Source: an uncultured Odoribacter sp. (GTDB lineage Bacteria > Bacteroidota > Bacteroidia > Bacteroidales > Marinifilaceae). Taken from it: DNA of 64,000 nucleotides. The position numbers and the translations under genes are program-made. Shown piece by piece: positions 41,850 to 51,031 of the stretch. Position 1 is the stretch's first letter, and each line of letters begins with the position of its first letter. The stretch lies in the NCBI GenBank assembly GCA_910578105.1, contig CAJTPD010000001.1, positions 62,001 to 126,000 of the forward strand, given 5' to 3'. The notes under the pieces are model-generated. The model had not been told where the DNA came from and did no database searches. It saw only the letters and a list, made by a program, of their open reading frames with translations.

Positions 41850-44800
41850 ATGGGTTTCAACGATATTTTAAAGAGCCTGTTCGGAAATAAATCCGACCGG
41901 GATATGAAAGAATTGATGCCAATTGTGGCAAAAGTGAATGCCGAGTGGGTGAAGATAAAGGAATTAAGTCATGATGAATTGCGTGCTGTTGCCGAAGATA
42001 TGAAGAAGCAGGTGCGGGATTACATTAAAGAAGAAGAAGAAGAAATAGCGGCATTAAAGAGAAAGGTAGAGGAAGAAAGGCCTTCCATTGAGGAACGGGA
42101 AGAGATATATGAGAGGGTTGACAAATTAGAGGAGCAGATTGATAAGAAAGTGGAGGAGATTCTAACGGAATTGATGCCCAAAGCTTTTGCAGTCATGAAA
42201 GACACTGCCCGTCGTTTTAAGGAAAATGCCGAAATAGAAGTTACTGCCACACAGTTTGACAGGGATTTGGCTGTAGAGCATGATTTTGTTGAAATAGAAG
42301 GAGATAAAGCGATTTATTTTAATTCCTGGGTTGCCGGAGGGAATGAAATCACCTGGGATATGGTACATTATGATGTACAATTAATAGGTGGTGCTGTTCT
42401 GCATCAGGGAAAGATTGCCGAGATGGCAACCGGTGAAGGTAAAACGTTAGTGGCTACTTTGCCGGTGTTTCTGAATGCGTTGAGCGGACGTGGAGTGCAT
42501 ATGGTGACCGTAAATGATTATCTGGCTAAACGTGACTCTGAATGGATGGGGACATTGTATATGTTTCATGGTCTTTCTGTGGATTGCATAGACAAGCATC
42601 AGCCTAATTCGCCGGCGCGTCGGAAGGCATATATGGCTGATATAACCTTTGGTACCAATAACGAGTTTGGTTTTGATTATCTGCGTGATAATATGGCTAT
42701 AAATCCGGAGGATCTGGTACAGCGTAAGCACAATTATGCGATTGTCGATGAGGTTGATTCGGTGTTGATTGATGATGCACGTACACCTTTGATTATTTCA
42801 GGTCCTGTGCCTAAGGGGGACGATCAGATGTTTGACGAATATAAACCCCGTGTGGAGCGTTTAGTGAAAATGCAGCAGGAACTGGTGATGAAAATCTTCA
42901 AGGATGCCAAAGATTTGCTGGCAAGTGATGATGCAAAGAAACGGAAAGAAGGAGGAGTTCTGTTATTGCGGGCTCATAAAGGGTTGCCCAAATATAAGCC
43001 TTTGATTAAATTTCTGAGTGAAGAGGGGAATAAGGCCATTCTGATTAAGACGGAGAATGAATATATGCAGGAGAACAACCGGAGGATGCCTGAGATCACT
43101 GATCCCCTGTATTTTGTGATTGATGAGAAGCTGAATTCGATAGATTTAACCGACAAGGGGCATGATACGATTACGGCTGCCGGAGAAGACCCGAAATTCT
43201 TTATATTGCCAGATATTGGTGCTGAAGTTGCTGAAATAGAGAAAATCGTTACAGACGAAAAAGAGAAAGTGGCTAAAAAAGATGAGCTGATTCAGCAATA
43301 TGCCATGAAATCTGAACGGGTACATACAATTAACCAGTTATTGAAAGCTTATACTTTATTTGAGAAAGATATTGAATATGTGGTATTGGATAATAAGGTG
43401 AAGATTGTGGATGAGCAGACCGGCCGTATTATGGAAGGGCGTCGCTATTCCGATGGTTTGCATCAGGCGATTGAAGCCAAGGAAGGGGTAAAAGTAGAAG
43501 CTGCAACCCAAACTTTTGCCACCATCACTTTACAGAATTATTTCCGTATGTACCATAAGTTGTCGGGAATGACGGGTACTGCAGAGACAGAAGCCGGAGA
43601 ATTCTGGGACATCTATAAGTTGGATGTTGTTGTAATTCCTACGAACAAGCCTGTTGTCCGCATTGATGCCAACGATTATGTGTACAAGACTAAACGTGAA
43701 AAATATAATGCTGTCATTGAGGAAATTGTACGTTTGGTGGATCTTGGGCGTCCGGTGTTGGTGGGTACGACTTCGGTGGAAGTATCTGAATTATTAAGCC
43801 GGATGTTGAAATTACGCGGGATTAAACACAATGTCCTGAATGCCAAGTTGCATCAAAAAGAAGCTGAAATTGTTGCCGTAGCAGGTCAGTCTAAGACGGT
43901 GACAATTGCAACTAATATGGCTGGTCGTGGTACTGATATTAAGTTGAGTCCGGAAGTTAAAGAAGCAGGTGGTTTGGCTATTATAGGTACTGAACGTCAT
44001 GATTCCCGGCGGGTTGACCGTCAGTTGCGGGGCCGGGCCGGGCGTCAGGGGGATCCGGGCTCTTCTCAGTTCTTTGTATCTCTGGAAGATGATTTGATGC
44101 GTTTGTTCAGTTCGGAACGTATCATCCGGGTGATGGACCGTTTAGGACATCAGGAAGGTGATGTGATACAGCATTCTATGATTACAAAGTCCATAGAACG
44201 TGCTCAGAAGAAAGTTGAAGAAAATAACTTTGGTATCCGTAAGCGTTTGCTGGAATACGATGATGTGATGAATTCGCAGCGTACTGTTATTTATAAACAG
44301 AGGCGTCAGGCGTTACTGGGAGAACGTATCGGCGTGGCGGTAGCCAATAATACATATGATGTATGTGAGTCGATAGTCATGGAATACCAGCCAGTTAATG
44401 ATCCGGATGGTTTCCGTATGGAAGTTTTACGTGTGTTGTCTGTGGATTTTGAGATAGACCCGGAAGAATTTCATAAAATACGTCCGGACGAACTGACGGA
44501 ACAATTGTATCAGTATGTCCGGGCTGCTTATCAGCGGAAAGTAGAAGCAATTGCACGGCAGGCATTCCCGGTGATTAAAAATGTGTTTGAAACCCGTGGG
44601 GATGTCTTTAAAAATATAGTGGTTCCTTTCACGGACGGCACAAAAATGTATAGTGTTGTCACTAATTTGGAAAAAGCTTATCGTACAGAAGGCGAAGACT
44701 TGATGCGTTCTTTTGAAAAGGCGGTGATTTTGGCTCATATAGATGATGCCTGGAAAGAACATTTGCGTGAAATGGATGAGTTGAAGCAATCTGTTCAGAA

Positions 44801-45137
44801 TGCAACTTACGAGCAAAAAGATCCTTTGTTGATTTATAAGTTTGAGTCTTATAATCTTTTCAAGACGATGGTAGAAAAGATTAATAAGGGGATGGTGTCT
44901 ACTTTGATGAAAGGTCAGATTCCTATGCAGGAGCCTGAGCAGGTAAGAGAAGCAGAACAGCGTCGGACAGATTTGAGTAAAATGCGGGAAAGCCGTGCTG
45001 AAGCTCAGGCTGCAACAGCGAACCGGGGACCTGTTCATCAGACACCGGTGAAAGTAGGTCCCAAGGTAGGACGTAATGAGCTTTGTCCTTGCGGAAGCGG
45101 ACTGAAGTATAAGAATTGTCATGGAAAAAACGAGTAA
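41850..45137 (+). CDS. secA: Preprotein translocase ATPase SecA
   Basis: The Sec motor ATPase, 1,095 residues from ATG 41850 (MGFNDILKSLFGNKSDRDMKEL, the usual Bacteroidetes start; the in-frame ATG 33 bases upstream adds an atypical extension). Motifs are MATGEGKTLVATLPVFLNAL (Walker A, about 192-211), VDEVDSVLIDDARTPLIIS (DEAD-like box), TNMAGRGTDI and GRAGRQGDPGSSQFFVSLEDD (motif VI). The C-terminus is the zinc-binding SEC-C motif NELCPCGSGLKYKNCHG. The chain is longer than E. coli SecA because of a charged helical insert near residues 45-115 and one in the first nucleotide-binding domain, both normal in this phylum. Confidence 0.97.
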   Translation: MGFNDILKSLFGNKSDRDMKELMPIVAKVNAEWVKIKELSHDELRAVAEDMKKQVRDYIKEEEEEIAALKRKVEEERPSIEEREEIYERVDKLEEQIDKKVEEILTELMPKAFAVMKDTARRFKENAEIEVTATQFDRDLAVEHDFVEIEGDKAIYFNSWVAGGNEITWDMVHYDVQLIGGAVLHQGKIAEMATGEGKTLVATLPVFLNALSGRGVHMVTVNDYLAKRDSEWMGTLYMFHGLSVDCIDKHQPNSPARRKAYMADITFGTNNEFGFDYLRDNMAINPEDLVQRKHNYAIVDEVDSVLIDDARTPLIISGPVPKGDDQMFDEYKPRVERLVKMQQELVMKIFKDAKDLLASDDAKKRKEGGVLLLRAHKGLPKYKPLIKFLSEEGNKAILIKTENEYMQENNRRMPEITDPLYFVIDEKLNSIDLTDKGHDTITAAGEDPKFFILPDIGAEVAEIEKIVTDEKEKVAKKDELIQQYAMKSERVHTINQLLKAYTLFEKDIEYVVLDNKVKIVDEQTGRIMEGRRYSDGLHQAIEAKEGVKVEAATQTFATITLQNYFRMYHKLSGMTGTAETEAGEFWDIYKLDVVVIPTNKPVVRIDANDYVYKTKREKYNAVIEEIVRLVDLGRPVLVGTTSVEVSELLSRMLKLRGIKHNVLNAKLHQKEAEIVAVAGQSKTVTIATNMAGRGTDIKLSPEVKEAGGLAIIGTERHDSRRVDRQLRGRAGRQGDPGSSQFFVSLEDDLMRLFSSERIIRVMDRLGHQEGDVIQHSMITKSIERAQKKVEENNFGIRKRLLEYDDVMNSQRTVIYKQRRQALLGERIGVAVANNTYDVCESIVMEYQPVNDPDGFRMEVLRVLSVDFEIDPEEFHKIRPDELTEQLYQYVRAAYQRKVEAIARQAFPVIKNVFETRGDVFKNIVVPFTDGTKMYSVVTNLEKAYRTEGEDLMRSFEKAVILAHIDDAWKEHLREMDELKQSVQNATYEQKDPLLIYKFESYNLFKTMVEKINKGMVSTLMKGQIPMQEPEQVREAEQRRTDLSKMRESRAEAQAATANRGPVHQTPVKVGPKVGRNELCPCGSGLKYKNCHGKNE

Positions 45138-45154
45138 CCGATGAACGGGGTAAC

Positions 45155-45215
45155 GATGAATGATGAGTAATGATTACATGTCTCGTCATTTGTCGGTTAT
45201 CACTCATCATTCATC
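45155..45215. repeat. Inverted repeat of ATGAATGATGA words between secA and lgt
   Basis: A 14-bp perfect inverted repeat (45155-45168 with 45202-45215) separates secA from lgt, and its arms are built from short ATGA/TCAT tandem words that continue to the lgt ATG. No T tract follows, so it is more likely an intergenic repeat or leader structure than a terminator. Confidence 0.55.
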
Positions 45216-45224
45216 ATTCATCAT

Positions 45225-46091
45225 ATGTTGTCATTATTTATCAATTGGGATATTAGTCCTGAAATTTTCAATCTGGGAGGAATTTCAATCCGTTATTACG
45301 GACTTTTATTTGCTTTAGCTTTTGTATTGGGTTACCGGGTAGAAGAAAAGATGTTTAAGGCAGAAGGGTTGCCGATGGCTTGGTTGGATAAATTGTGGTT
45401 GTATGTTGCAATAGCAACGATTATCGGAGCCCGGCTGGGACATTGCATTTTTTATGACTGGGCTTATTATAGCCAGCATCCTTTGGAAATGATATTGCCT
45501 GTCCGTTTTGTTCCGGAATTTAAATTTACAGGTTATCAGGGTTTGGCCAGTCATGGTGCAGCGATTGGTATTATTGCCGGATTGTGGTATTATTCCCGTA
45601 AAGTCAGTAAGAAGTCTATCTTTTGGATTTTGGACAGGGCGGTAATTCCGATTGCTCTGGCCGGTTTTTTTATTCGAATGGGAAATTTGATGAATTCGGA
45701 GATTGTAGGTTTGCCGACAGATGTACCCTGGGGATTTCGTTTTGTTAATTCTGGTATGGAAAATCCTGAATTGCCCCGCCATCCGGCTCAATTGTATGAA
45801 GCAGTTTGTTATCTGGTCAGTTTTTTTGTTTTGATGTATCTTTATTGGCGTACAGATGTCAAGAAGCGGATGGGATTTATTTTCGGAGCTTTTCTGATTT
45901 TGATTTTTACGGCCCGTTTTATCATTGAATTTGTAAAGGAAGTGCAGGAACCCTGGGAAATAGGAATGATGTTGAATATGGGGCAAATTTTGAGTATTCC
46001 TTTTATTTGTGCAGGTGTATTTATGCTTTGGTATAGTAAGAAAATGCCTGCTCCGGAAACAAAGATTCCGCAGACGGGCAAGAAAGCTTAG
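45225..46091 (+). CDS. lgt: Prolipoprotein diacylglyceryl transferase
   Basis: A 288-residue inner-membrane enzyme that adds diacylglycerol to the lipobox cysteine of prolipoproteins. It has seven hydrophobic segments and the Lgt marks: GARLGHCIFYDW, GLASHGAAIGIIAG (conserved HG region), the signature IPIALAGFFIRMGNLMNSEIVG (GRxGNxxN-type) and PRHPAQLYEAVCY with the essential Arg-His-Pro. This matches the many lipoproteins encoded in the window. It follows secA after 87 bases and may share its transcript. Confidence 0.95.
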   Translation: MLSLFINWDISPEIFNLGGISIRYYGLLFALAFVLGYRVEEKMFKAEGLPMAWLDKLWLYVAIATIIGARLGHCIFYDWAYYSQHPLEMILPVRFVPEFKFTGYQGLASHGAAIGIIAGLWYYSRKVSKKSIFWILDRAVIPIALAGFFIRMGNLMNSEIVGLPTDVPWGFRFVNSGMENPELPRHPAQLYEAVCYLVSFFVLMYLYWRTDVKKRMGFIFGAFLILIFTARFIIEFVKEVQEPWEIGMMLNMGQILSIPFICAGVFMLWYSKKMPAPETKIPQTGKKA

Positions 46092-46098
46092 GGAGATT

Positions 46099-46569
46099 AT
46101 GTACGAAAAAAAATTTATGATAGAGGCTATCCGTCTGGCAATGGAAAATGTGGAGAAAGGGAAAGGCGGACCTTTTGCTGCAATAGTTGTGAAAGAAGGC
46201 AAGGTAATAGCTGCCTGTGCCAATACGGTGACTGCTGATTGTGATCCTACCGCGCATGCCGAGGTAAATGTTATCCGTATGGCTTGCCGTGAGTTACGTA
46301 GTCATCAGTTGTCCGGTTGTGAACTCTATTGCAGTTGTGAGCCTTGTCCGATGTGTTTGGGTGCTATATACTGGGCCAGGCCTGCCCGGGTTTATTATGC
46401 TTCGTCTCAGGAAGATGCTGCAGAGGCCGGTTTTGACGATTCCTTTATCTACAAAGAGATTGCTTTGCCGGAATCTGACCGGACGATTCCTTTTTTGTAT
46501 GAAAAGGAGGCCGGTGCGGGAGAAGAATTCAGGTTGTGGATGACAACTCCGGAAAAAATAGAATATTAA
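46099..46569 (+). CDS. guaD: Guanine deaminase (cytidine-deaminase fold)
   Basis: A 156-residue nucleoside/base deaminase. The zinc motifs are HAEVNVI (about 54-60) and PCPMCLGAIYWARP (about 83-96). The stretch DAAEAGFDDSFIYKEI matches Bacillus subtilis guanine deaminase GuaD, from memory, and differs from tRNA adenosine deaminase TadA. It converts guanine to xanthine and ammonia in purine salvage. ATG 46099 is preceded by GGGAG, an unusually good ribosome-binding site for this phylum; the longer in-frame extension overlaps lgt and is not supported. Confidence 0.88.
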   Translation: MYEKKFMIEAIRLAMENVEKGKGGPFAAIVVKEGKVIAACANTVTADCDPTAHAEVNVIRMACRELRSHQLSGCELYCSCEPCPMCLGAIYWARPARVYYASSQEDAAEAGFDDSFIYKEIALPESDRTIPFLYEKEAGAGEEFRLWMTTPEKIEY

Positions 46570-46578
46570 AGTTGCTTT

Positions 46579-47883
46579 ATGGAGTTAGTGCTCACTGGTT
46601 TATGGCTTATTGCAGGTCTGGGAATTGGCTGGTTGTTGTCTTTACCGGTCCGGAAAGTTGACCGTATCCGCCTGAATATCTTGCAACAGCATTTTGATTC
46701 GCTTCTAAAAAAAGAGCAGGAACTCCGGGAAGAGCATATTGCTTTATTACGGGAATCTGAAAGACTGAAAGAAAATCTGCGGCTTACGGAAGAAAAACTG
46801 CAATCTCAAAAGAAAGAGATGGGAGAACTTCAGCAATTATTATCGGACCAATTCCGGAATCTGGCAACTGAGATATTAGATGATAAATCCAGGCGTTTCA
46901 CAGAAACGAACCGGGAAAACATAGAGAAAATCCTTTCGCCTTTGAATAAAGATATTGAAGAATTCCGTAAAAAGGTGGATGAAGCTTACCATAAAGAGTC
47001 GACAGAGCGGACTATTCTGGAACGCAAGATTGCGGAATTGGTGCAGTTAAATAATCAGCTTAGGGTGGACGCTGCTAATTTGACGAACGCTTTGAAAGGA
47101 AATACTAAGACACAAGGAGATTGGGGGGAAATGATCCTGGAGCGTATTTTGGAAAATTCCGGTTTGACCCGGGGCAGGGAGTATTTTGTGCAGGAAACCC
47201 TGAAAGATGATGCCAACCGGACCATTCACGGTGAGCGTGGCAATTTGATGCGTCCGGATGTGGTTATCGTCTATCCGGATAGCCGGAAAGTGATTATTGA
47301 TTCGAAAGTTTCCCTGACAGCTTATGTCAACTATTGTAATGCAGAAACGGATGTTGAGCGTGAACTTACTTTAAAAGCTCATATGCAATCCATCCGGAAA
47401 CACATTGATGAGTTATCGGAAAAGAATTATTGTGCATGGGCTGGCGGGACCTTGGATTTTGTTATGATGTTTATCCCTAATGAAGCTTCGTATGTATTGG
47501 CTATGCAAACAGATTCAGCTTTGTGGAATGAAGCTTACCGGAAACGGGTATTGCTGCTGAGTCCGGCCAATCTGATTGTTTCCTTAAAGCTTACAGCCGA
47601 TTTGTGGAGTCGGGAATATCAAAATAGGAATGCTTTGGAAATTGCAGAACGGGGAGCAAAGTTATACGATAAATGTGTTTCATTTTTAGAGAGTTTTACT
47701 TCTGTCGGTGAGAGTATCCGTAAGACACAGGATGTCTATGAACAGGCTTTTAGTCGTTTAAAAAGCGGAAATGGCAATTTGATAGCACAAACTATGAAAT
47801 TGAAGGAACTGGGAGTTAAGTCCAGGAAAGGAAGTAAAGAAATTCCGCAGGAACTGGCGGATGGCGCGGAACCGGAATCTTGA
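46579..47883 (+). CDS. rmuC: DNA recombination protein RmuC
   Basis: A 434-residue RmuC protein with an N-terminal membrane helix (LTGLWLIAGLGIGWLLSL), a long coiled coil (about 30-165) and the RmuC nuclease-like core. The core shows NTKTQGDWGEMILERILENSGL and RPDVVIVYPDSRKVIIDSKVSLTAY, which carry the Asp and Lys expected of a PD-(D/E)XK fold. Loss of RmuC in E. coli affects inversion rates at short inverted repeats; the exact reaction is unknown. It lies 9 bases after guaD. Confidence 0.92.
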   Translation: MELVLTGLWLIAGLGIGWLLSLPVRKVDRIRLNILQQHFDSLLKKEQELREEHIALLRESERLKENLRLTEEKLQSQKKEMGELQQLLSDQFRNLATEILDDKSRRFTETNRENIEKILSPLNKDIEEFRKKVDEAYHKESTERTILERKIAELVQLNNQLRVDAANLTNALKGNTKTQGDWGEMILERILENSGLTRGREYFVQETLKDDANRTIHGERGNLMRPDVVIVYPDSRKVIIDSKVSLTAYVNYCNAETDVERELTLKAHMQSIRKHIDELSEKNYCAWAGGTLDFVMMFIPNEASYVLAMQTDSALWNEAYRKRVLLLSPANLIVSLKLTADLWSREYQNRNALEIAERGAKLYDKCVSFLESFTSVGESIRKTQDVYEQAFSRLKSGNGNLIAQTMKLKELGVKSRKGSKEIPQELADGAEPES

Positions 47884-47948
47884 TTTTATACCAGTTTGTT
47901 TCAAATGACGGAATAAGTTTTTTTGTAAAAATCTAAGGAATTTGAATT

Positions 47949-48551
47949 ATGGATATATTAAAAGCAGAGTTTGTAGTCAGTAATTCGACTGTGGATAAAT
48001 GTCCGAAACCAGATCGCCATGAATATGCTTTTATCGGACGTTCAAATGTAGGAAAATCCTCTTTAATCAACATGCTGACTAATAACAAAAAGTTAGCTAA
48101 AACTGCTGCGAAGCCTGGTAAAACCCAATTGATAAATCATTTTTTAATTAATGATTTCTGGTATATGGTGGATTTACCGGGTTATGGGTATGCCCGTACT
48201 TCTGAAACCAACCGCCGGTTGTTTGAAAGAATGATCCGGGATTATATTCTGAAGCGTGAAAATCTGGTTTGTCTTTTTGTGCTGATAGACAGTCGGCATG
48301 AGCCTCAGCAGATAGATCTGGAATTTATGGAATGGTTGGGTGAAAACGGAGTACCTTTTGTAATGGTGTTTACCAAAGCCGATAAGCTGACTACTACCCA
48401 ACGTATCACATGTATTGATGAATATCATAAAGTGATGCTGAATACCTGGGAATCAACCCCGGTGGCTTTTATGACTTCGTCGGAAAAACGTCTGGGGCGG
48501 GAAGAGTTGTTGGATTATATTGATGAATTGAATAAAAGTGTGAAGTTGTAA
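47949..48551 (+). CDS. engB: Ribosome-biogenesis GTPase EngB (YsxC/YihA)
   Basis: A 200-residue small GTPase needed for assembly of the large ribosomal subunit. G motifs: GRSNVGKSSLI (G1, about 32-42), a Thr in KPGKTQLI (G2), DLPGYG (G3), TKAD (G4) and TSS (G5). The region YARTSETNRRLFERMIRDYI after G3 is typical of EngB. It follows rmuC after 65 bases and precedes ispE by 12 bases, so the last two are probably co-transcribed. Confidence 0.94.
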   Translation: MDILKAEFVVSNSTVDKCPKPDRHEYAFIGRSNVGKSSLINMLTNNKKLAKTAAKPGKTQLINHFLINDFWYMVDLPGYGYARTSETNRRLFERMIRDYILKRENLVCLFVLIDSRHEPQQIDLEFMEWLGENGVPFVMVFTKADKLTTTQRITCIDEYHKVMLNTWESTPVAFMTSSEKRLGREELLDYIDELNKSVKL

Positions 48552-48563
48552 CGGTATGATATT

Positions 48564-49385
48564 ATGGTGGTTTTTCCAAATGCAAAAATAAATATAGGGC
48601 TTTTCGTGACCGGGAAAAGACCGGATGGTTTTCATAATCTGGAGACTGTTTTTTATCCGGTGGGGTTGTCTGATGTTTTGGAAATTGCTGAAGGAAACGG
48701 ATGTCCCGGGGAATATATTTTTCACAATACGGGGATAGATGTGGGGTGTGAACCTGAAAAAAATTTGATTATAAAAGCTTATCTTTTGCTGGCTGCTGCA
48801 TATCGTTTGCCAGCGGTGAATATCCATTTGCATAAAGTAATTCCTTTCGGTGCAGGTTTGGGAGGAGGTTCGGCGGATGCGGCGTTTATGCTGAAAGCTC
48901 TGAATGAATATTTTGAATTGCATCTGCCGGAACAAAAATTAATGGAGTTAGCTGCAGCATTAGGGAGCGACTGTGCTTTTTTTATCCGGAATCATCCCGT
49001 ATTTGCAACCGGAAAGGGAGAGTTGCTCGAGGATATACAACTTTCTTTGGCCGATTATCAAATCGTTGTTGTAAAGCCGACTGCCGGAGTTTCTACGCCT
49101 GAGGCATATGCCGGGATTGTTCCCGGACCGGCACCTGTTCATTTGCAGGAAATAGGAAAATGGACTGTTACAGATTGGAAAGAAAGGGTGTACAACGACT
49201 TTGAAAAAACTGTGTTTTTGAAGTATCCTGAGGTTGCGGCATTAAAGCAGAAATTATACGAGTCCGGAGCTTTGTATGCTTCAATGACAGGAAGCGGTTC
49301 TGCTGTTTTCGGTATTTTTGAAAAAAGAAATAAAATAAAAATAGAATATCCGGGCTGTTTTGTCTGGCAGGAGAATCAGGATTGA
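48564..49385 (+). CDS. ispE: 4-diphosphocytidyl-2-C-methyl-D-erythritol kinase
   Basis: A 273-residue GHMP kinase of the non-mevalonate isoprenoid pathway, phosphorylating CDP-methylerythritol. The start AKINIGLFVTGKRPDGFHNLETVF is the substrate block, and PFGAGLGGGSADAAFMLKALNEYF (about 94-117) is the ATP loop. ALGSDCAFFI and the late MTGSGSAVFGIF (GSG motif) complete the family set. Presence of ispE shows that this organism uses the MEP pathway. Confidence 0.95.
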   Translation: MVVFPNAKINIGLFVTGKRPDGFHNLETVFYPVGLSDVLEIAEGNGCPGEYIFHNTGIDVGCEPEKNLIIKAYLLLAAAYRLPAVNIHLHKVIPFGAGLGGGSADAAFMLKALNEYFELHLPEQKLMELAAALGSDCAFFIRNHPVFATGKGELLEDIQLSLADYQIVVVKPTAGVSTPEAYAGIVPGPAPVHLQEIGKWTVTDWKERVYNDFEKTVFLKYPEVAALKQKLYESGALYASMTGSGSAVFGIFEKRNKIKIEYPGCFVWQENQD

Positions 49386-49412
49386 TTTTTTTGAATAAGA
49401 TGAGGAATTAAA

Positions 49413-49730
49413 ATGAAAGAAAATCTGACAATTATATTGATAGGTCTGGTAGCCGGTTTTATCGGTATTTTGCCGTTGTTGCAGAAAAAGGCGGATAGAT
49501 ATTCTCTTTTGGCTGCTTTTTTGTTGTTTTTTATGATGCCTTATATCGTATTTCATTTCCATCTGCCGTGGGCGCAATGGTGGTGGAAAGGTATGCTGAT
49601 TTCCGGGGTGCTGGCTTTACCGCTGGCTTTTTCTTTTGTCCGGGGAAATTCCCGGTGTACTTTTCCTTTATTATTGGCTGCTGTCATTGTCGGGGCTTTT
49701 ATCTCTTTTCTGGGGCATTATCTTTTGTAA
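49413..49730 (+). CDS. Small four-helix membrane protein, function unknown
   Basis: A 105-residue protein with about four hydrophobic segments: TIILIGLVAGFIGILPLL, LLAAFLLFFMMPYIVF, MLISGVLALPLAFSFV and PLLLAAVIVGAFISFL. Histidine and tryptophan cluster in the loop FHFHLPWAQWWWKG. I recognise no family. It follows ispE after 27 bases and may be its last co-transcribed gene. Confidence 0.65.
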   Translation: MKENLTIILIGLVAGFIGILPLLQKKADRYSLLAAFLLFFMMPYIVFHFHLPWAQWWWKGMLISGVLALPLAFSFVRGNSRCTFPLLLAAVIVGAFISFLGHYLL

Positions 49731-49792
49731 AAAGGATGCGATAAGAAAAGATAATAGTTTGCAATGATGTGTATACATAATGTTGTACTAAA

Positions 49793-50239
49793 ATGAAGCA
49801 AAAGATACTCTTTGTTTGTCACGGAAACATTTGCCGTAGTCCGATGGCAGAATTTATAATGAAGAAACTGGTTAAAGATGCCGGACGTGAGGATGAATTT
49901 GAGATAGCCTCTGCGGCTACTTCCACAGAGGAGATAGGTAATGATATTTATCCTTTGGCCAAAGCTTGTTTATTGAAGCATGGTATATCGTTTACCCCCA
50001 GAGAGGCACGGCAGGTGACGTGTTCCGATTATGATTATTACGACCGTATTTTTTTGATGGATAGGAACAACTTGTGTTGGTTGCGCAATGTATTGCCCGA
50101 AGTGAAAGATGAAAGAGGTAAGATACAATTGCTGATGTCATTGACGGGTAGTAACTGTGATGTGGCTGACCCATGGTACACCGGTGATTTTGAGCGGACT
50201 TATCAGGATATTACTGAGGCTTTGTCACATTTATTGTAA
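49793..50239 (+). CDS. Low-molecular-weight protein-tyrosine phosphatase
   Basis: A 148-residue LMW-PTP. The P-loop CHGNICRSPMAEF sits at the very N-terminus (CX5R, Cys about 9, Arg about 15), and the general-acid Asp is in VADPWYTGDFERTYQDI. Bacterial members dephosphorylate tyrosine kinases of capsule synthesis or arsenate-type substrates; nothing nearby identifies the target. It is convergent with the HdeD-like gene across a hairpin. Confidence 0.93.
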   Translation: MKQKILFVCHGNICRSPMAEFIMKKLVKDAGREDEFEIASAATSTEEIGNDIYPLAKACLLKHGISFTPREARQVTCSDYDYYDRIFLMDRNNLCWLRNVLPEVKDERGKIQLLMSLTGSNCDVADPWYTGDFERTYQDITEALSHLL

Positions 50240-50267
50240 AGAAACCAATAGCGTTTAATTTTATTAT

Positions 50268-50305
50268 GGCGGGGTGTGTTACGGATTTTGTATACACACT
50301 CCGCC
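50268..50305. terminator. Bidirectional hairpin between phosphatase and HdeD-like genes
   Basis: GGCGGGGTGTGT (50268-50279) pairs with ACACACTCCGCC (50294-50305) over 12 bp with one G-T wobble and a 14-base loop. It lies in the 73-base gap between convergent genes and is GC-rich; T tracts are weak on both sides. Confidence 0.65.
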
Positions 50306-50312
50306 GTTGAAT

Positions 50313-50855
50313 TTACCGTTTCAGGGCAAATGAATAGAAAATAGCGGAGATTCCGCCAAATATAAAAGCCAACCCCGTCCATATAATGATGTTAAACGCA
50401 CCAAACAGGGGATGGAAAATAATCAGAAAAGCGAAAATTAAAGTGAGAATACCTCCTGCCAATACCCATCCCCAGGAAGGACTGTGATACGATTGCATGA
50501 CAGAGGATTGTCCGATGAAACTGATACCTGCGAACATAAGGATGAAACCAACCAAATAAGGTAACATATCTGCTGTCCAGACCAGATTTCCCAATAGTAT
50601 AAATCCGATAATCAGGTCCAGAATACCAATGGCCAGTCCCCAACCCCAGTTGCGGAAGTGCCGTCCGGCAAAAGCATTGACGATTTCACCGATACCATAC
50701 ATGATAAACATGATACTGAAATAAACAGCCAATGCGAAATAGGATTCTACAGGATTCCGGAATACCCAGATTCCACAGGCAATAGAGAGAATACCGATAA
50801 TCAGCATTAGCCACCAATACCGGTTTGTTGGAATGTAATTGTTTGTCGTTTCCAT
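50313..50855 (-). CDS. HdeD-family (DUF308) membrane protein
   Basis: A 180-residue membrane protein with six hydrophobic segments in three repeated pairs. DUF308 marks are LMLIIGILSIACGIWVFRNPVESYFALA, RHFRNWGWGLAIGILDLIIGF and SWGWVLAGGILTLIFAFLIIFHP, the GxxxLxxGxxxxxxP pattern seen in HdeD. E. coli HdeD is linked to acid resistance; the role here is unknown. The intergenic space upstream (50856-51031) contains the terminator of the mscS gene. Confidence 0.88.
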   Translation of the reverse strand: METTNNYIPTNRYWWLMLIIGILSIACGIWVFRNPVESYFALAVYFSIMFIMYGIGEIVNAFAGRHFRNWGWGLAIGILDLIIGFILLGNLVWTADMLPYLVGFILMFAGISFIGQSSVMQSYHSPSWGWVLAGGILTLIFAFLIIFHPLFGAFNIIIWTGLAFIFGGISAIFYSFALKR

Positions 50856-50991
50856 AACTATAATTGTTTTTGATTATAGCTGTTTTAACGGGAAAGAAAA
50901 GGGAAGGTTTAAAAATGTGCGGATTACTTTATGTCCGGGAGGGGATTTGAAATCCGGTTTTGACCGGAATAGCAGAAAAAAAACTGTCCGG

Positions 50992-51015
50992 AAAAAACTG
51001 TCCTGACAGTTTTTT
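50992..51015 (-). terminator. Intrinsic terminator of the MscS gene
   Basis: A run AAAAAACTGTC (50992-51002) pairs with 51005-51015, 11 bp with a very short centre. On the minus strand it is followed by TTTTTT. A second copy of the left arm starts about 18 bases further left and can pair as an alternative, giving two overlapping terminator forms. It lies 17 bases after the mscS stop. Confidence 0.75.
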
Positions 51016-51031
51016 TCTTTGCTATTATCTG

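Noticed and set aside
44427..45122. A 231-residue minus-strand frame at the 3' end of secA
   Set aside because: It is antisense to the conserved SecA C-terminus, with no family match by eye.
45315..46223. A 302-residue minus-strand frame across lgt and guaD
   Set aside because: It covers two clearly identified genes on the other strand, and its sequence is biased and domain-free.
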